Shown here: one piece after another, positions 36,517 through 44,263 of the stretch
Position numbering within the stretch: the stretch's first letter is position 1
Layout: every line of letters begins with the position of its first letter
Assembly (NCBI GenBank): GCA_944387635.1
Contig: CALXFT010000011.1
Coordinates: 1 to 46,234, forward strand
DNA: 46,234 nt
Reading direction: 5' to 3'
Source: an uncultured Oscillospiraceae bacterium
Lineage (GTDB): Bacteria; Bacillota; Clostridia; Oscillospirales; Oscillospiraceae
The notes under the pieces: model-generated
What the model saw: the letters and a program-made list of their open reading frames with translations, nothing else
Told to the model about the DNA's origin: nothing
Databases searched by the model: none
Position numbers and translations under genes: made by a program

Positions 36517-38268
36517 TTATTGCGCGTCTTTTTTCTCCGCGTTCAGGGGATCTACCACGATGCCGGGGTAGGGGTTGCAGATTACGGTGCGGTAGGTGTG
36601 GTAGATCACCATGCCGGGCTTGCCGTTGGGGATCTTCTTCACCTGCTTGACCGTGGTCACGTCTACGGGGATGTTCTGGCCTCCGGTGGTCTCGGCGTAG
36701 TGGGCCGCCAGCTGGGCCGCCTGGGTGATGGTGTCGTCCGGGGGCGTGGCGCCGCCGCAGGAGATGATGACGTGGGAGCCGTGGACCTTGGAGGCGTGGC
36801 ACCAGATGTCGTCCTTCCGGGCCAGGCGGAAGGTCAGCTCCTCGTTCTGCCGGTTGTTCCGCCCTACGTAGATGGGGAAGCCGTCGGTGGACTCAAAGCG
36901 CAGAGGGGGCAGCTTGCTCTGCTTCACGCGCTTTTTTCCGGCGTCGGGGCGCAGATACCCGCCGTCCTGAAGCTCCCGGCGGATCTCCTCCAGTTCGGCC
37001 TCGGTACCGGCCCGGTCCAGCTCCTCCAGGACGCTTTTCAGATAGTCCAGCTCCTGACGGCCAAGCTCCAGCTGGTGGGTCAGCTCCTTCTGAGCGGTCT
37101 TCATCCGGGCGTAGTCCTTGTAGTACTTGGCCGCGTTCTGCTGGGGGGACAGGGTGGGGCTGATGGGAATGGTCACCTGGGCCATGTTCTCGTCGTAGAA
37201 GTCCTGACAGACCGCCTCCGTCTGGCCCTTCTCGATCCGGTGGAGGTTGGCGGTGAGGATGTCTCCAAACTGCCGCAGCCGGTCCCGGTCGTAGGTCTTC
37301 GCCAGCTCCTTTTCCTGAACGGCGATTTTCCGGGTCAGCCGGGCGGTCAGGCTCTGGACCGTCTTGCGGATGCCCTGGCCCTTCTGGCGCATGGCGTCCT
37401 TCCGGTCCCGGAGGGTGTAGTACCGGTCCAGCAGGGCGGCGAAGCTGTCCTCCTCCCGGCTTTGGCCGTACTGACGCAGGGGGCAGAAGGCGTACTGCTT
37501 GGGCGTCCCGTCGCTGAGGCAATAGCTGTAGGGGGCCGGGTGCGTCAGATGCTCCCGGAAGAACAGCCCCAGCTTTTCCGCCGCGGCGCGGATGTCCAGG
37601 CCGCCGATCCGGGCGTCCGCCGCGCCCGCGGCGTAGAGGGCCGCCTCCCGGCAGACCAGGGGGGACAGGCCGCCTAAGGTGTCCATGAGCCGGTCCGCCA
37701 GCAGGTCCGCCCCGGGACGGCGCAGCAGTTCTTCGTAGTCCAGATCCTGCCGGGGGTCCAGCTTGGCAACCGGCTCCGGCTGCTGGTACAGAAGCCCCGG
37801 CAGGGCGGGCCGCTTGGCGGTCTCGTCCAGGCCGACCCTGCGCAGACAGTCCAGAATCCGGCCCTCCGGGGACAGCAGGTACAGGTTGCAGGTCCGGCCC
37901 ATAAGCTCGGCCACCAGGGTCTTGCGGACGGGGAAGCCCATTTCATCGGTGCAGTCGAAGACGAAGGAGGCCGCCCGCTCCATGGGCGGCTGGGTGATCT
38001 CCGCCAGCCGGGCGCCCAGAAGGTGCTTGCGCAGGAGCATGCAGAACATGGGCGGCTCCGGCGGGTTCTCCGGGGAGCTCTGGGTCAGATGGAGCCGGGG
38101 GGCGGTTGGGTTGGCGGCGAAGAGCAGCTTCTCCCGCCCCTCCCGGCAGCGCAGGTGGAGGATCAGCGTGTCCCGGCTGGGCTGGTGGATCTTCTCCACC
38201 CGGCCCCCCAGGCACCGGTCCTCCACTTCCCTGAGCACGGCGGATAAGAAAAACGCGTCAAAGGCCAT
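36517..38268 (-). CDS. rqcH: Rqc2 homologue RqcH (NFACT family, ribosome quality control)
   Basis: RqcH binds stalled 50S subunits and directs alanine tailing. The 583-residue product has the full NFACT order. NFACT-N (MAFDAFFLSAVLREVEDRCLGGRVEKIHQP) is followed by a helix-hairpin-helix region, a coiled coil (about residues 290-440) and the NFACT-R domain, with GFPIYVGRNNRQNEELTF, DIWCHASKVHGSHVII and IPNGKPGMVIYH. The family was once called fibronectin-binding. GGGAGG lies 5-6 bases before the ATG. It follows the GNAT gene with an 11-bp overlap, so they form an operon. Confidence 0.94.
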   Translation of the reverse strand: MAFDAFFLSAVLREVEDRCLGGRVEKIHQPSRDTLILHLRCREGREKLLFAANPTAPRLHLTQSSPENPPEPPMFCMLLRKHLLGARLAEITQPPMERAASFVFDCTDEMGFPVRKTLVAELMGRTCNLYLLSPEGRILDCLRRVGLDETAKRPALPGLLYQQPEPVAKLDPRQDLDYEELLRRPGADLLADRLMDTLGGLSPLVCREAALYAAGAADARIGGLDIRAAAEKLGLFFREHLTHPAPYSYCLSDGTPKQYAFCPLRQYGQSREEDSFAALLDRYYTLRDRKDAMRQKGQGIRKTVQSLTARLTRKIAVQEKELAKTYDRDRLRQFGDILTANLHRIEKGQTEAVCQDFYDENMAQVTIPISPTLSPQQNAAKYYKDYARMKTAQKELTHQLELGRQELDYLKSVLEELDRAGTEAELEEIRRELQDGGYLRPDAGKKRVKQSKLPPLRFESTDGFPIYVGRNNRQNEELTFRLARKDDIWCHASKVHGSHVIISCGGATPPDDTITQAAQLAAHYAETTGGQNIPVDVTTVKQVKKIPNGKPGMVIYHTYRTVICNPYPGIVVDPLNAEKKDAQ

Positions 38269-38752
38269 AGGTTCCTCCCGATTCCTGAAGAATGTATTCC
38301 ATGCCGATCTTCTGGGGCTTCAGACCGCGCTTTTCGTAAAAGGCCATGGCCTGGTCGTTGCCGCACCAGACGTTCAGGGTCACGGCCTGGCAGCCCAAGT
38401 CCCGGGCATAGGCGCAGACCTGCCGGTACAGAGCGGAAGCCACGCCCCGGCCCCGGCAGTCCGCGTCCACGCACAGGTCGTCGATGTACAGATTTTTCCG
38501 ATCGCGGAGCACCGGATCGTCCTGGACCCGCTGGAGGATGCAGAAGGCGTAGCCTGTCACCTTCCCCTCGTTCAGCGCCACCAGCACGGGCCGGTCCGAA
38601 TCCTGGAGAATGGCCTCCAGGGCGGGGACGTCGTATTTTTGGGCGCCGGGGCGAAACAGGTCCGGCCGGATCTGGTGATGGACCTGGCCCACCTGACGCA
38701 GCAGGTCCAGAATGCCGGGAATGTGGCTGGATTGGGCAAATGTGATCTCCAT
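38258..38752 (-). CDS. GNAT family N-acetyltransferase
   Basis: The 164-residue protein has the acetyl-CoA-binding block DDLCVDADCRGRGVASALYRQVCAYARDLGC at about residues 92-122, then LNVWCGNDQAMAFYEKRGLKP. It begins in typical style (MEITFAQSSHIPGILDLLRQVGQVHH). The ATG at 38752 is favoured by homology-like start, although only a weak GGAAG lies 10 bases upstream. Its end overlaps the start of rqcH by 11 bp. The acceptor is unknown. Confidence 0.88.
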   Translation of the reverse strand: MEITFAQSSHIPGILDLLRQVGQVHHQIRPDLFRPGAQKYDVPALEAILQDSDRPVLVALNEGKVTGYAFCILQRVQDDPVLRDRKNLYIDDLCVDADCRGRGVASALYRQVCAYARDLGCQAVTLNVWCGNDQAMAFYEKRGLKPQKIGMEYILQESGGTYGL

Positions 38753-38871
38753 AACTGGGACACTTCCTTCCTTTGGGTGATTTTTCCCCATCATATCACA
38801 TTTTCTCCTCCAGGTAAAGGGCTGAGAACGGGAAGAAAACCGGCCGCGAAGGAGGGAAAGGAGCGACGATT

Positions 38872-39729
38872 GTGACATATGAACACTGTACCCTCTGCCC
38901 CCGGGCCTGCGGCGCGGACCGGACCGCCGGGGAGCGGGGCTTCTGCGGCTGCCCGGACACGGCTCTGGTGGCCAAGACCATGATCCACCGGTGGGAGGAA
39001 CCGATTCTGGCCGGGGAAGGGGGCAGCGGCGCCATTTTCTTCGGCGGCTGCACCCTGGGCTGCCGGTACTGCCAGAACGCCGCCATCAGCGGCGGCCCTG
39101 TGGGAAAGGAGGTCGGCAGCCAGGAACTCCGGCGTCTGATGCTTCAGCTCATCGAACAGGGGGCGGAGAATATCGATCTGGTGACCCCCACCCACTTCCT
39201 GCCCACCATTCTGCCCGCCCTGGAGGAAAAACTGCCGGTGCCTGTGGTGTACAACTGCGGCGGCTATGAGTCCCCGGGGACTCTGGCCGCCCTGGAGGGG
39301 AGGGTGGACATCTACCTGCCGGACCTGAAATACGCCGACGCCGGTCTGGCACGGCGGCTGTCCGGGGCCGGGGACTACTTCCCCGCGGCGAAGGCCGCCG
39401 TCCGGGAGATGCTTCGCCAGACGGGGCCGGTGCGCTGGTCCGGGGAGCGGGTGGTCCGGGGGGTGATCATCCGCCATCTGATCCTGCCAGGGCAGGTGGA
39501 GAACTCCCTGAAAGTCCTGGACTGGATCGGGGAGACCTTCGCCAGGGGGGAGGTTCTGGTGAGCCTCATGCGCCAGTACACCCCCATGGGCGGCCTGGAG
39601 CCACCCTTGGACCGGACCGTGACCGAGGAGGAGTACCAGGCGGTCCTGAGCTGGATGTACTTAAACGGCCTGGAGGGCTTCACTCAGGAGGCCGGGGCGG
39701 CGGACAAGGGGTTCATTCCGGACTTTTGA
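38872..39729 (+). CDS. Radical SAM protein, PflX-like (putative pyruvate formate-lyase activating enzyme family)
   Basis: The 285-residue protein starts with a Cys-rich segment (CTLCPRACGADR, then GFCGC). The radical SAM motif CTLGCRYCQN (C-x3-C-x2-C) lies at about residues 60-69, followed by TPTHFLPTILPALEE and DIYLPDLKY. This is the COG1313/PflX layout; the glycyl radical substrate, if any, is unknown, and no glycyl radical enzyme lies nearby. The start is a GTG (38872), with AAAGGAG 8 bases upstream; the nearby ATG is out of frame. Divergent from the GNAT-rqcH operon. Confidence 0.87.
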   Translation: MTYEHCTLCPRACGADRTAGERGFCGCPDTALVAKTMIHRWEEPILAGEGGSGAIFFGGCTLGCRYCQNAAISGGPVGKEVGSQELRRLMLQLIEQGAENIDLVTPTHFLPTILPALEEKLPVPVVYNCGGYESPGTLAALEGRVDIYLPDLKYADAGLARRLSGAGDYFPAAKAAVREMLRQTGPVRWSGERVVRGVIIRHLILPGQVENSLKVLDWIGETFARGEVLVSLMRQYTPMGGLEPPLDRTVTEEEYQAVLSWMYLNGLEGFTQEAGAADKGFIPDF

Positions 39730-39796
39730 CGGGGATTTTTTCAAGAGGCTTATCGCCTTGACCAGCCGGCGGCCTGCGGCCGCGGGGCCTGTCACA

Positions 39797-39880
39797 ACTC
39801 CCGCGGCCGCGCTTCGCTTACCCCAAGGGGCGAACCAAGGCGGCCCGCAGGGCCGCAGGCTGTGTTAAGTCGAAAAGCAT
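39797..39880 (+). repeat. Dispersed palindromic repeat, copy 6 (right end only)
   Basis: AACTCCCGCGG...CGCTTCGCTTACCCCAAGGGGCGAACCAAGG, then a 40-bp extension ending AGTCGAAAAGCAT (39868-39880). This matches the left terminal part of copy 3 in reverse. The other half of the element is missing. Confidence 0.7.
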
Positions 39881-39960
39881 TAAATTTTTAATTCAAATTG
39901 ATTAGAGATTTATAAAGAGAATCGGTATTAGTATCACACAAACAAGAGGAAGTAAACAAA

Positions 39961-40017
39961 AACATAAGAAAATTTCAGAAATTTCTTATGTTTCTTCTTA
40001 TGTTCTTATGTTTTTTC
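39961..40017 (+). repeat. A+T-rich hairpin and triple TTCTTATG repeat
   Basis: AACATAAGAAA (39961-39971) pairs with TTTCTTATGTT (39982-39992); two further TTCTTATG units and TTTTTT follow. The surrounding 39880-40020 is strikingly A+T-rich against its neighbours. There is no gene in the 450 bp between the radical SAM gene and pta. Confidence 0.6.
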
Positions 40018-40120
40018 GGAAGAGGCTGACAGCGGGGCAAACCTTACCGGGAGGAAATGGCGGCCCATCAGGGGGAACCGCCGTGTGGTTTTTCCGGGCC
40101 GGAAGCTTTTAGCTCCGCTG

Positions 40121-40155
40121 AAAAAAACTCCCCAACGCCCGGAGGCGCTGGGGAG
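40121..40155 (-). terminator. Intrinsic terminator of pta
   Basis: CTCCCCAACGCC (40128-40139) pairs with GGCGCTGGGGAG (40144-40155), with one mismatch; seven A on plus become seven T on the minus transcript. Confidence 0.9.
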
Positions 40156-40178
40156 CAAAGTATGTACGCGCGGCAGAA

Positions 40179-41177
40179 TCACACCATGGCGGCGGTGATG
40201 ATGGCCATCTTGTAGACCTCGTCGGCGTTGCAGCCGCGGGACAGGTCGTTGATGGGCGCCGCCAGACCCTGCAGAATGGGGCCGTAGGCTTCGAAGCCGC
40301 CCAGACGCTGGGCAATCTTGTAGCCGATGTTGCCGGCCTCGATGGTGGGGAAGATGAAGGTGTTGGCGTAGCCGGCCACAGGGGAGCCGGGGAACTTCAG
40401 CTGGCCAACCTCGGGAGCCACGGCGGCGTCGAACTGCATCTCGCCGTCGATGGCCAGATCGGGAGCCATCTCCTTGGCCACGATGGTGGCGTCGTGGCTG
40501 AGCTTCACGGTGCCGCCCTTGCCGGAGCCGTTGGTGGAGAAGCTGAGCATAGCCACCTTGGGGTCGATGCCGAAGACCTTGGCGGTCTTGGCGGTCTCGA
40601 TGGCAACCTCAGCCAGCTTCTGGGCAGCGGAGAGAACCACGTTGCCCTCCTTGTCCAGGGAATCCTCGTAGCTCAGGTTGATGGCGCAGTCGCCCATAGC
40701 CAGCTTTTCCTCGCCCCGCACCAGAATGAAGCAGGAGGAGACCAGGTGAGCGCCCTTCTTGGTCTTCACCAGCTGCAGAGCGGGACGGACGGTGTCGGCG
40801 GTGGAGTAGGTGGCGCCGCCCAGCAGGGAGTCGGCATAGCCCATCTTCACCAGCATGGTGCCGAAGTAGTTGCCCTTGGCCAGGGCCGCCCGGCACTCCT
40901 CGGCGGTCATCTTGCCCTTGCGCAGCTGGACCATCATGTCGACCATTTCGTCCATGCCTTCATAGGTGGTGGGGTCGATGATCTCCACGCCCTCGATGTT
41001 GTAGCCGCCCTTGGCCGCGTTGGCCTTCACGGTTTCCACATCGCCGATGAGAATGGGGGTCAGGAATCCGCCCTCCACCAGGCGGGCAGTGGCTTCCAGG
41101 ATACGGGCGTCATGGCCTTCGGTGAACACGATCTTACGGGGATTTGCCTTCAGAGTTTCGATCATTGCGTTGAACAT
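40179..41177 (-). CDS. pta: Phosphate acetyltransferase
   Basis: Pta converts acetyl-CoA and phosphate to acetyl phosphate, the first step of acetate and ATP formation. The 332-residue product is of the short (single-domain) class. Motifs include KIVFTEGHDARILEA, GGATYSTADTVRPALQ, FSTNGSGKG, and the C-terminal GGFEAYGPILQGLAAPINDLSRGC. The ATG at 41177 is used because GGAGGA lies 9 bases upstream, while the longer GTG start would sit on that site. No ackA is adjacent. Codon bias suggests strong expression. Confidence 0.96.
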   Translation of the reverse strand: MFNAMIETLKANPRKIVFTEGHDARILEATARLVEGGFLTPILIGDVETVKANAAKGGYNIEGVEIIDPTTYEGMDEMVDMMVQLRKGKMTAEECRAALAKGNYFGTMLVKMGYADSLLGGATYSTADTVRPALQLVKTKKGAHLVSSCFILVRGEEKLAMGDCAINLSYEDSLDKEGNVVLSAAQKLAEVAIETAKTAKVFGIDPKVAMLSFSTNGSGKGGTVKLSHDATIVAKEMAPDLAIDGEMQFDAAVAPEVGQLKFPGSPVAGYANTFIFPTIEAGNIGYKIAQRLGGFEAYGPILQGLAAPINDLSRGCNADEVYKMAIITAAMV

Positions 41178-41226
41178 GGGAATCACTCCTCCAATTATCG
41201 GGGCACGGCCCCAGATTCATACAATA

Positions 41227-41255
41227 ATTATATCGCACATCTTTCCGGGGCGCAA
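41227..41255 (-). promoter_or_regulatory. Sigma-A promoter of pta
   Basis: Minus-strand TTGCGC (41250-41255), a 17-bp spacer, TATAAT (41227-41232). A short GGGGC/GCCCC hairpin lies in the leader (41205-41217). Confidence 0.65.
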
Positions 41256-41410
41256 CCCTTTTTTTACGCCGCTGCCGGCGGTGTGAAAACTTTTTCACCT
41301 TTCCCGCGCCGCGCCGGAGGCTTAGGATTCCGAATTCCCGCCGATGATATTTCTTGTAAAAAATTTTGGGCAATCTGATGAAATTCATTTCAAAATACCG
41401 CAAATTTCAC

Positions 41411-41439
41411 TTGCCTTTTGTGCGAATTCTCTGTATAAT
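41411..41439 (+). promoter_or_regulatory. Sigma-A promoter of the minD-like gene
   Basis: TTGCCT (41411-41416), a 17-bp spacer, TATAAT (41434-41439), about 35 bp before the start codon. Confidence 0.7.
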
Positions 41440-41473
41440 GTATGTGTATTATGGCTGTAGGGGGCGATGGCAC

Positions 41474-42214
41474 ATGGGCCAGACGGTGGGAATCCTGTCC
41501 GGAAAAGGCGGGACGGGGAAGACCTCTGTCTGCGCCGGCGTTGCCCAGGCTCTGGCCCAGGACGGCGAGCGGGTGCTCTGCGTGGACTGCGACGTGGGCC
41601 TGGGGAATCTGGACATCTCCCTGGGACTGACGGAACTGGGCGGGCTGTCCTTCCTGGACGTGTCCGAGGGGGGCTACGCCCTGGATCAGGCCCTGCGCCA
41701 TCCCATATACCCGAACTTAAGCTTCCTGGCCGCGCCCATGAACCGGCCCTCCGAGCAGATCGACCCGGCGGCCTTTCTGAAGCTCATGGCCCTGGCCAGA
41801 AAAGAATATGGCTATGTGCTGCTGGACGCTCCCGCAGGGGTGGACGCCGGTTTTCGCCTGGTGGCCGACGCGGCGGAGCGGTTTCTGCTGGTCACCGGTC
41901 CCGGCCCCGCCGCCCTGCGGGACGCCGCCCAGGTGGGCGCTATCCTGGAGCGAATGGGCAAGACCGATGTGCGCCTGGTGGTCAACCGGGTGGACAAGGA
42001 CATGCTCAGCCTGGTGCGGATGACCATCGACGACGTCATGGACGCCGCCGGCCTGCCCCTTGCCGGGGTGGTCCTGGAGGACCCGGCCGTGACCCTGGCG
42101 GCCTCCTTCGGAAAACCCATTCTGCAATACAACAAGCGCAGCCCCGCGGCCAAGGCCTACGGACGGATCGCCCGGCGGCTCCAGGGGTTCCCCGCGGCGA
42201 TGCCCCTGCGCTGA
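41474..42214 (+). CDS. MinD/ParA family ATPase
   Basis: The 246-residue protein has the deviant Walker A motif GILSGKGGTGKTS (about residues 6-18). Switch I-like DCDVGLGNLDISLGL, DAPAGVD (Walker B) and VVNRVDKDMLSL follow, in MinD order. The C-terminus AYGRIARRLQGF could be an amphipathic membrane anchor as in MinD. No minC or minE gene is visible nearby, so a role in septum placement is plausible but not shown. The start at 41474 fits the promoter position. It leads a run of three genes (minD-like, mgsA-like, hisS). Confidence 0.83.
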   Translation: MGQTVGILSGKGGTGKTSVCAGVAQALAQDGERVLCVDCDVGLGNLDISLGLTELGGLSFLDVSEGGYALDQALRHPIYPNLSFLAAPMNRPSEQIDPAAFLKLMALARKEYGYVLLDAPAGVDAGFRLVADAAERFLLVTGPGPAALRDAAQVGAILERMGKTDVRLVVNRVDKDMLSLVRMTIDDVMDAAGLPLAGVVLEDPAVTLAASFGKPILQYNKRSPAAKAYGRIARRLQGFPAAMPLR

Positions 42215-42282
42215 CAGCCCGCCCGATCCCGGAAAACAGATGCCACGGCTGCATTTGACCATATAGAAAAGGAGCGATTGAC

Positions 42283-42696
42283 GTGAACATTGCATTTTTG
42301 GCCCATGACAAAAAGAAAGAGCTTATGGTTCAGTTCTGCACCGCCTATAAGAGCGTTCTGCTGAAGCACAGCCTGTTCGCAACGGCAGCCACCGGCCGCC
42401 TGATCGCGGACAATACGGGCTTGCCCATTACCCTGCTGCTGTCCCACAAGCAGGGCGGCCATCAGCAGATCAACGCCCGGATCGCGTATAACGAAATTGA
42501 CCTGGTCCTGCTGTTTACCGATCCCAACACCACGGACCCCTGGGACGACAGCCAGATGATAGAAACCATCCGCCACTGTGACAAGCACAATGTACCCATC
42601 GCCACCAACCTGGCCAGCGCGGAAATGCTGATTATGAGCCTCCAGCGGGGCGACCTGGACTGGAGAGAAATGCTCCACGGCAAGCCCCGGTATTGA
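42283..42696 (+). CDS. Methylglyoxal synthase-like protein with substituted catalytic residues
   Basis: The 137-residue protein aligns along its length with MgsA (MNIAFLAHDKKKELMVQF; IPIATN-type end VPIATNLASAEMLI). Known MgsA uses, in E. coli numbering, Asp20, Asp71, Asp91, His98 and Asp101. Here Asp9 and Asp80 keep two of these. The GGDQQ motif is GGHQQ (His60 for Asp71), Trp87 replaces His98 and Ser90 replaces Asp101. The phosphate loop ATGTTG reads ATAATG. It is therefore unlikely to make methylglyoxal by the known mechanism; it may be a binding or regulatory paralogue. GTG start with AAGGAG 8 bases upstream. It lies between the minD-like gene and hisS. Confidence 0.85.
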   Translation: MNIAFLAHDKKKELMVQFCTAYKSVLLKHSLFATAATGRLIADNTGLPITLLLSHKQGGHQQINARIAYNEIDLVLLFTDPNTTDPWDDSQMIETIRHCDKHNVPIATNLASAEMLIMSLQRGDLDWREMLHGKPRY

Positions 42697-42769
42697 CCCT
42701 TCCCCAGCCGCCCGGAACAGGCGGCTGGATTGGTTTTCCAGATTTGAAGATAAAGAGGAGATTTTACCC

Positions 42770-44128
42770 ATGGAGATTGTAAAGCCCCGGACTCTGTCCG
42801 GTTTTATGGAGCTGTTGCCCGGCAAGCAGCTGCAATTTGAGAAAATGGCCGGGATCATCCGGGACGCCTACGCCTCCTATGGCTTCACCCCCCTGGACAC
42901 CCCCGCCATTGAGGACGCGAAGATCCTGCTGGCCAAGGGCGGCGGCGAGACCGAGAAGCAGATCTACCGCTTCCAGAAGGGCGACAGCGACCTGGCCCTG
43001 CGCTTTGACCTGACGGTGCCTCTGGCCAAATATGTGGCCCTTCACTACAGCGAGCTGGCCTTCCCCTTCCGCCGGTTCCAGATCAGCAAGGTCTACCGGG
43101 GCGAGCGGGCCCAGCGGGGCCGGTTCCGGGAGTTCTACCAGGCGGACATCGACGTCATCGGCGACGGCAGGCTGGACATTCTCAACGAGGCGGAGATTCC
43201 CGCCATCATCTACCGGGTCTTCCGGGGCTTCGGCCTGAGCCGGTTCCAGATCCGGGTGAACAACCGGAAGATCCTCAACGGCTTTTACGCCATGCTGGGG
43301 CTTCAGGATCGGGGCGGCGACATTATGCGCGCCGTGGACAAGCTGGACAAAATCGGCCCGGAGAAGGTCAGGCTGCTGCTCCTGGAGGACTGCGGACTGA
43401 CTGAGGATCAGGCGGACCAGATCCTGCGCTTCATCGCCATCCGGGGCGCCAACACCCAGGTTCTGGAGGCCCTGGAGGACTATCAGGGACGCAGCGAGCT
43501 GTTCGACCAGGGCCTGGCCGAGCTGAAGGCGGTAACGGCCAACCTGGCGGCCTTCGGGGTACCCGAGGAGAACTTCGCCGTGGATCTGACCATCGCCCGG
43601 GGCCTGGACTACTACACCGGCACGGTGTATGAGACCATGCTTCTGGACCATCCCCAGATCGGCTCCGTCTGCTCCGGCGGCCGGTATGACAACCTGGCCG
43701 GCTACTACATCGACAAGCCCCTGCCCGGCGTGGGCATCTCCATCGGCCTGACCCGGCTGTTCTACGTTCTGGACGAGCAGGGCCTGCTGAACCCGGCCCT
43801 GCCCTGCGCCCCGGCGGACGTGCTGGTGCTGCCCATGACGGCGGACCCCGGTCCCGCCATTGCCCTGGCCCAGACCCTCCGGGAGGGCGGCCTGCGGGTG
43901 CAGCTGTACGGCGAGCAGCGCAAGTTCAAGCAGAAAATGGCCTACGCCAACAAGCTGGGGGTCCCCTTCGCGGCCCTGCTGGGCGAGGACGAACTGGCCG
44001 CGGGGGTCTGCGCCGTAAAGGACATGCGCACAGGCCGGCAGGTGACCCTGCCCCCCGCCGAGGCCCCGGCCTACATCCGCGGCGCCCTGGACGCCGGGGA
44101 CTGTCCCCTGATTCTGGAAAAGTCCTGA
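42770..44128 (+). CDS. hisS: Histidyl-tRNA synthetase
   Basis: HisRS charges tRNA-His. The 452-residue class II synthetase has motif 2 (FRRFQISKVYRGERAQRGRFREFYQAD), the histidine-specific ARGLDYYTGTVYE, motif 3 (PGVGISIGLTRL) and a C-terminal anticodon-binding domain (ADVLVLPMTADPG). The RGERAQRGRFREFYQ block and the anticodon-binding domain favour a true synthetase over the HisZ regulator. GAGGAG lies 9 bases before the ATG. It is the last gene of the three-gene run and is followed by a strong terminator. Confidence 0.93.
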   Translation: MEIVKPRTLSGFMELLPGKQLQFEKMAGIIRDAYASYGFTPLDTPAIEDAKILLAKGGGETEKQIYRFQKGDSDLALRFDLTVPLAKYVALHYSELAFPFRRFQISKVYRGERAQRGRFREFYQADIDVIGDGRLDILNEAEIPAIIYRVFRGFGLSRFQIRVNNRKILNGFYAMLGLQDRGGDIMRAVDKLDKIGPEKVRLLLLEDCGLTEDQADQILRFIAIRGANTQVLEALEDYQGRSELFDQGLAELKAVTANLAAFGVPEENFAVDLTIARGLDYYTGTVYETMLLDHPQIGSVCSGGRYDNLAGYYIDKPLPGVGISIGLTRLFYVLDEQGLLNPALPCAPADVLVLPMTADPGPAIALAQTLREGGLRVQLYGEQRKFKQKMAYANKLGVPFAALLGEDELAAGVCAVKDMRTGRQVTLPPAEAPAYIRGALDAGDCPLILEKS

Positions 44129-44151
44129 CCGATTCCCGCCCGAACCCAAAA

Positions 44152-44183
44152 CCGCCCCTTCCGGATTCGGAAGGGGCGGTTTT
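44152..44183 (+). terminator. Intrinsic terminator of hisS
   Basis: A perfect 12-bp stem CCGCCCCTTCCG (44152-44163) with CGGAAGGGGCGG (44168-44179), then TTTT. Confidence 0.95.
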
Positions 44184-44200
44184 GATGCGGACTGTCTTTT

Positions 44201-44261
44201 AAAATCTTTAATCAATTCCGATTAAAGATTTTACTATGAAAGCTCCGCATTCATAGTAAAA
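44201..44261. repeat. Two adjacent A+T-rich hairpins at the 3' end of the alarmone synthetase gene
   Basis: AAAATCTTTAATC (44201-44213) pairs perfectly with GATTAAAGATTTT (44220-44232). TTTTACTATGAA (44229-44240) pairs with TTCATAGTAAAA (44250-44261). The second hairpin and its loop (AGCTCCGCA) recur at about 45173-45203, beside the end of another minus-strand gene. Confidence 0.75.
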
Positions 44262-44263
44262 CT

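Noticed and set aside
42770-44128. HisZ (regulatory subunit of ATP phosphoribosyltransferase) as an alternative call
   Set aside because: The histidine-binding ARGLDYYTG block, full motif 2 and a C-terminal anticodon-binding domain are present, and no his biosynthesis genes are adjacent.
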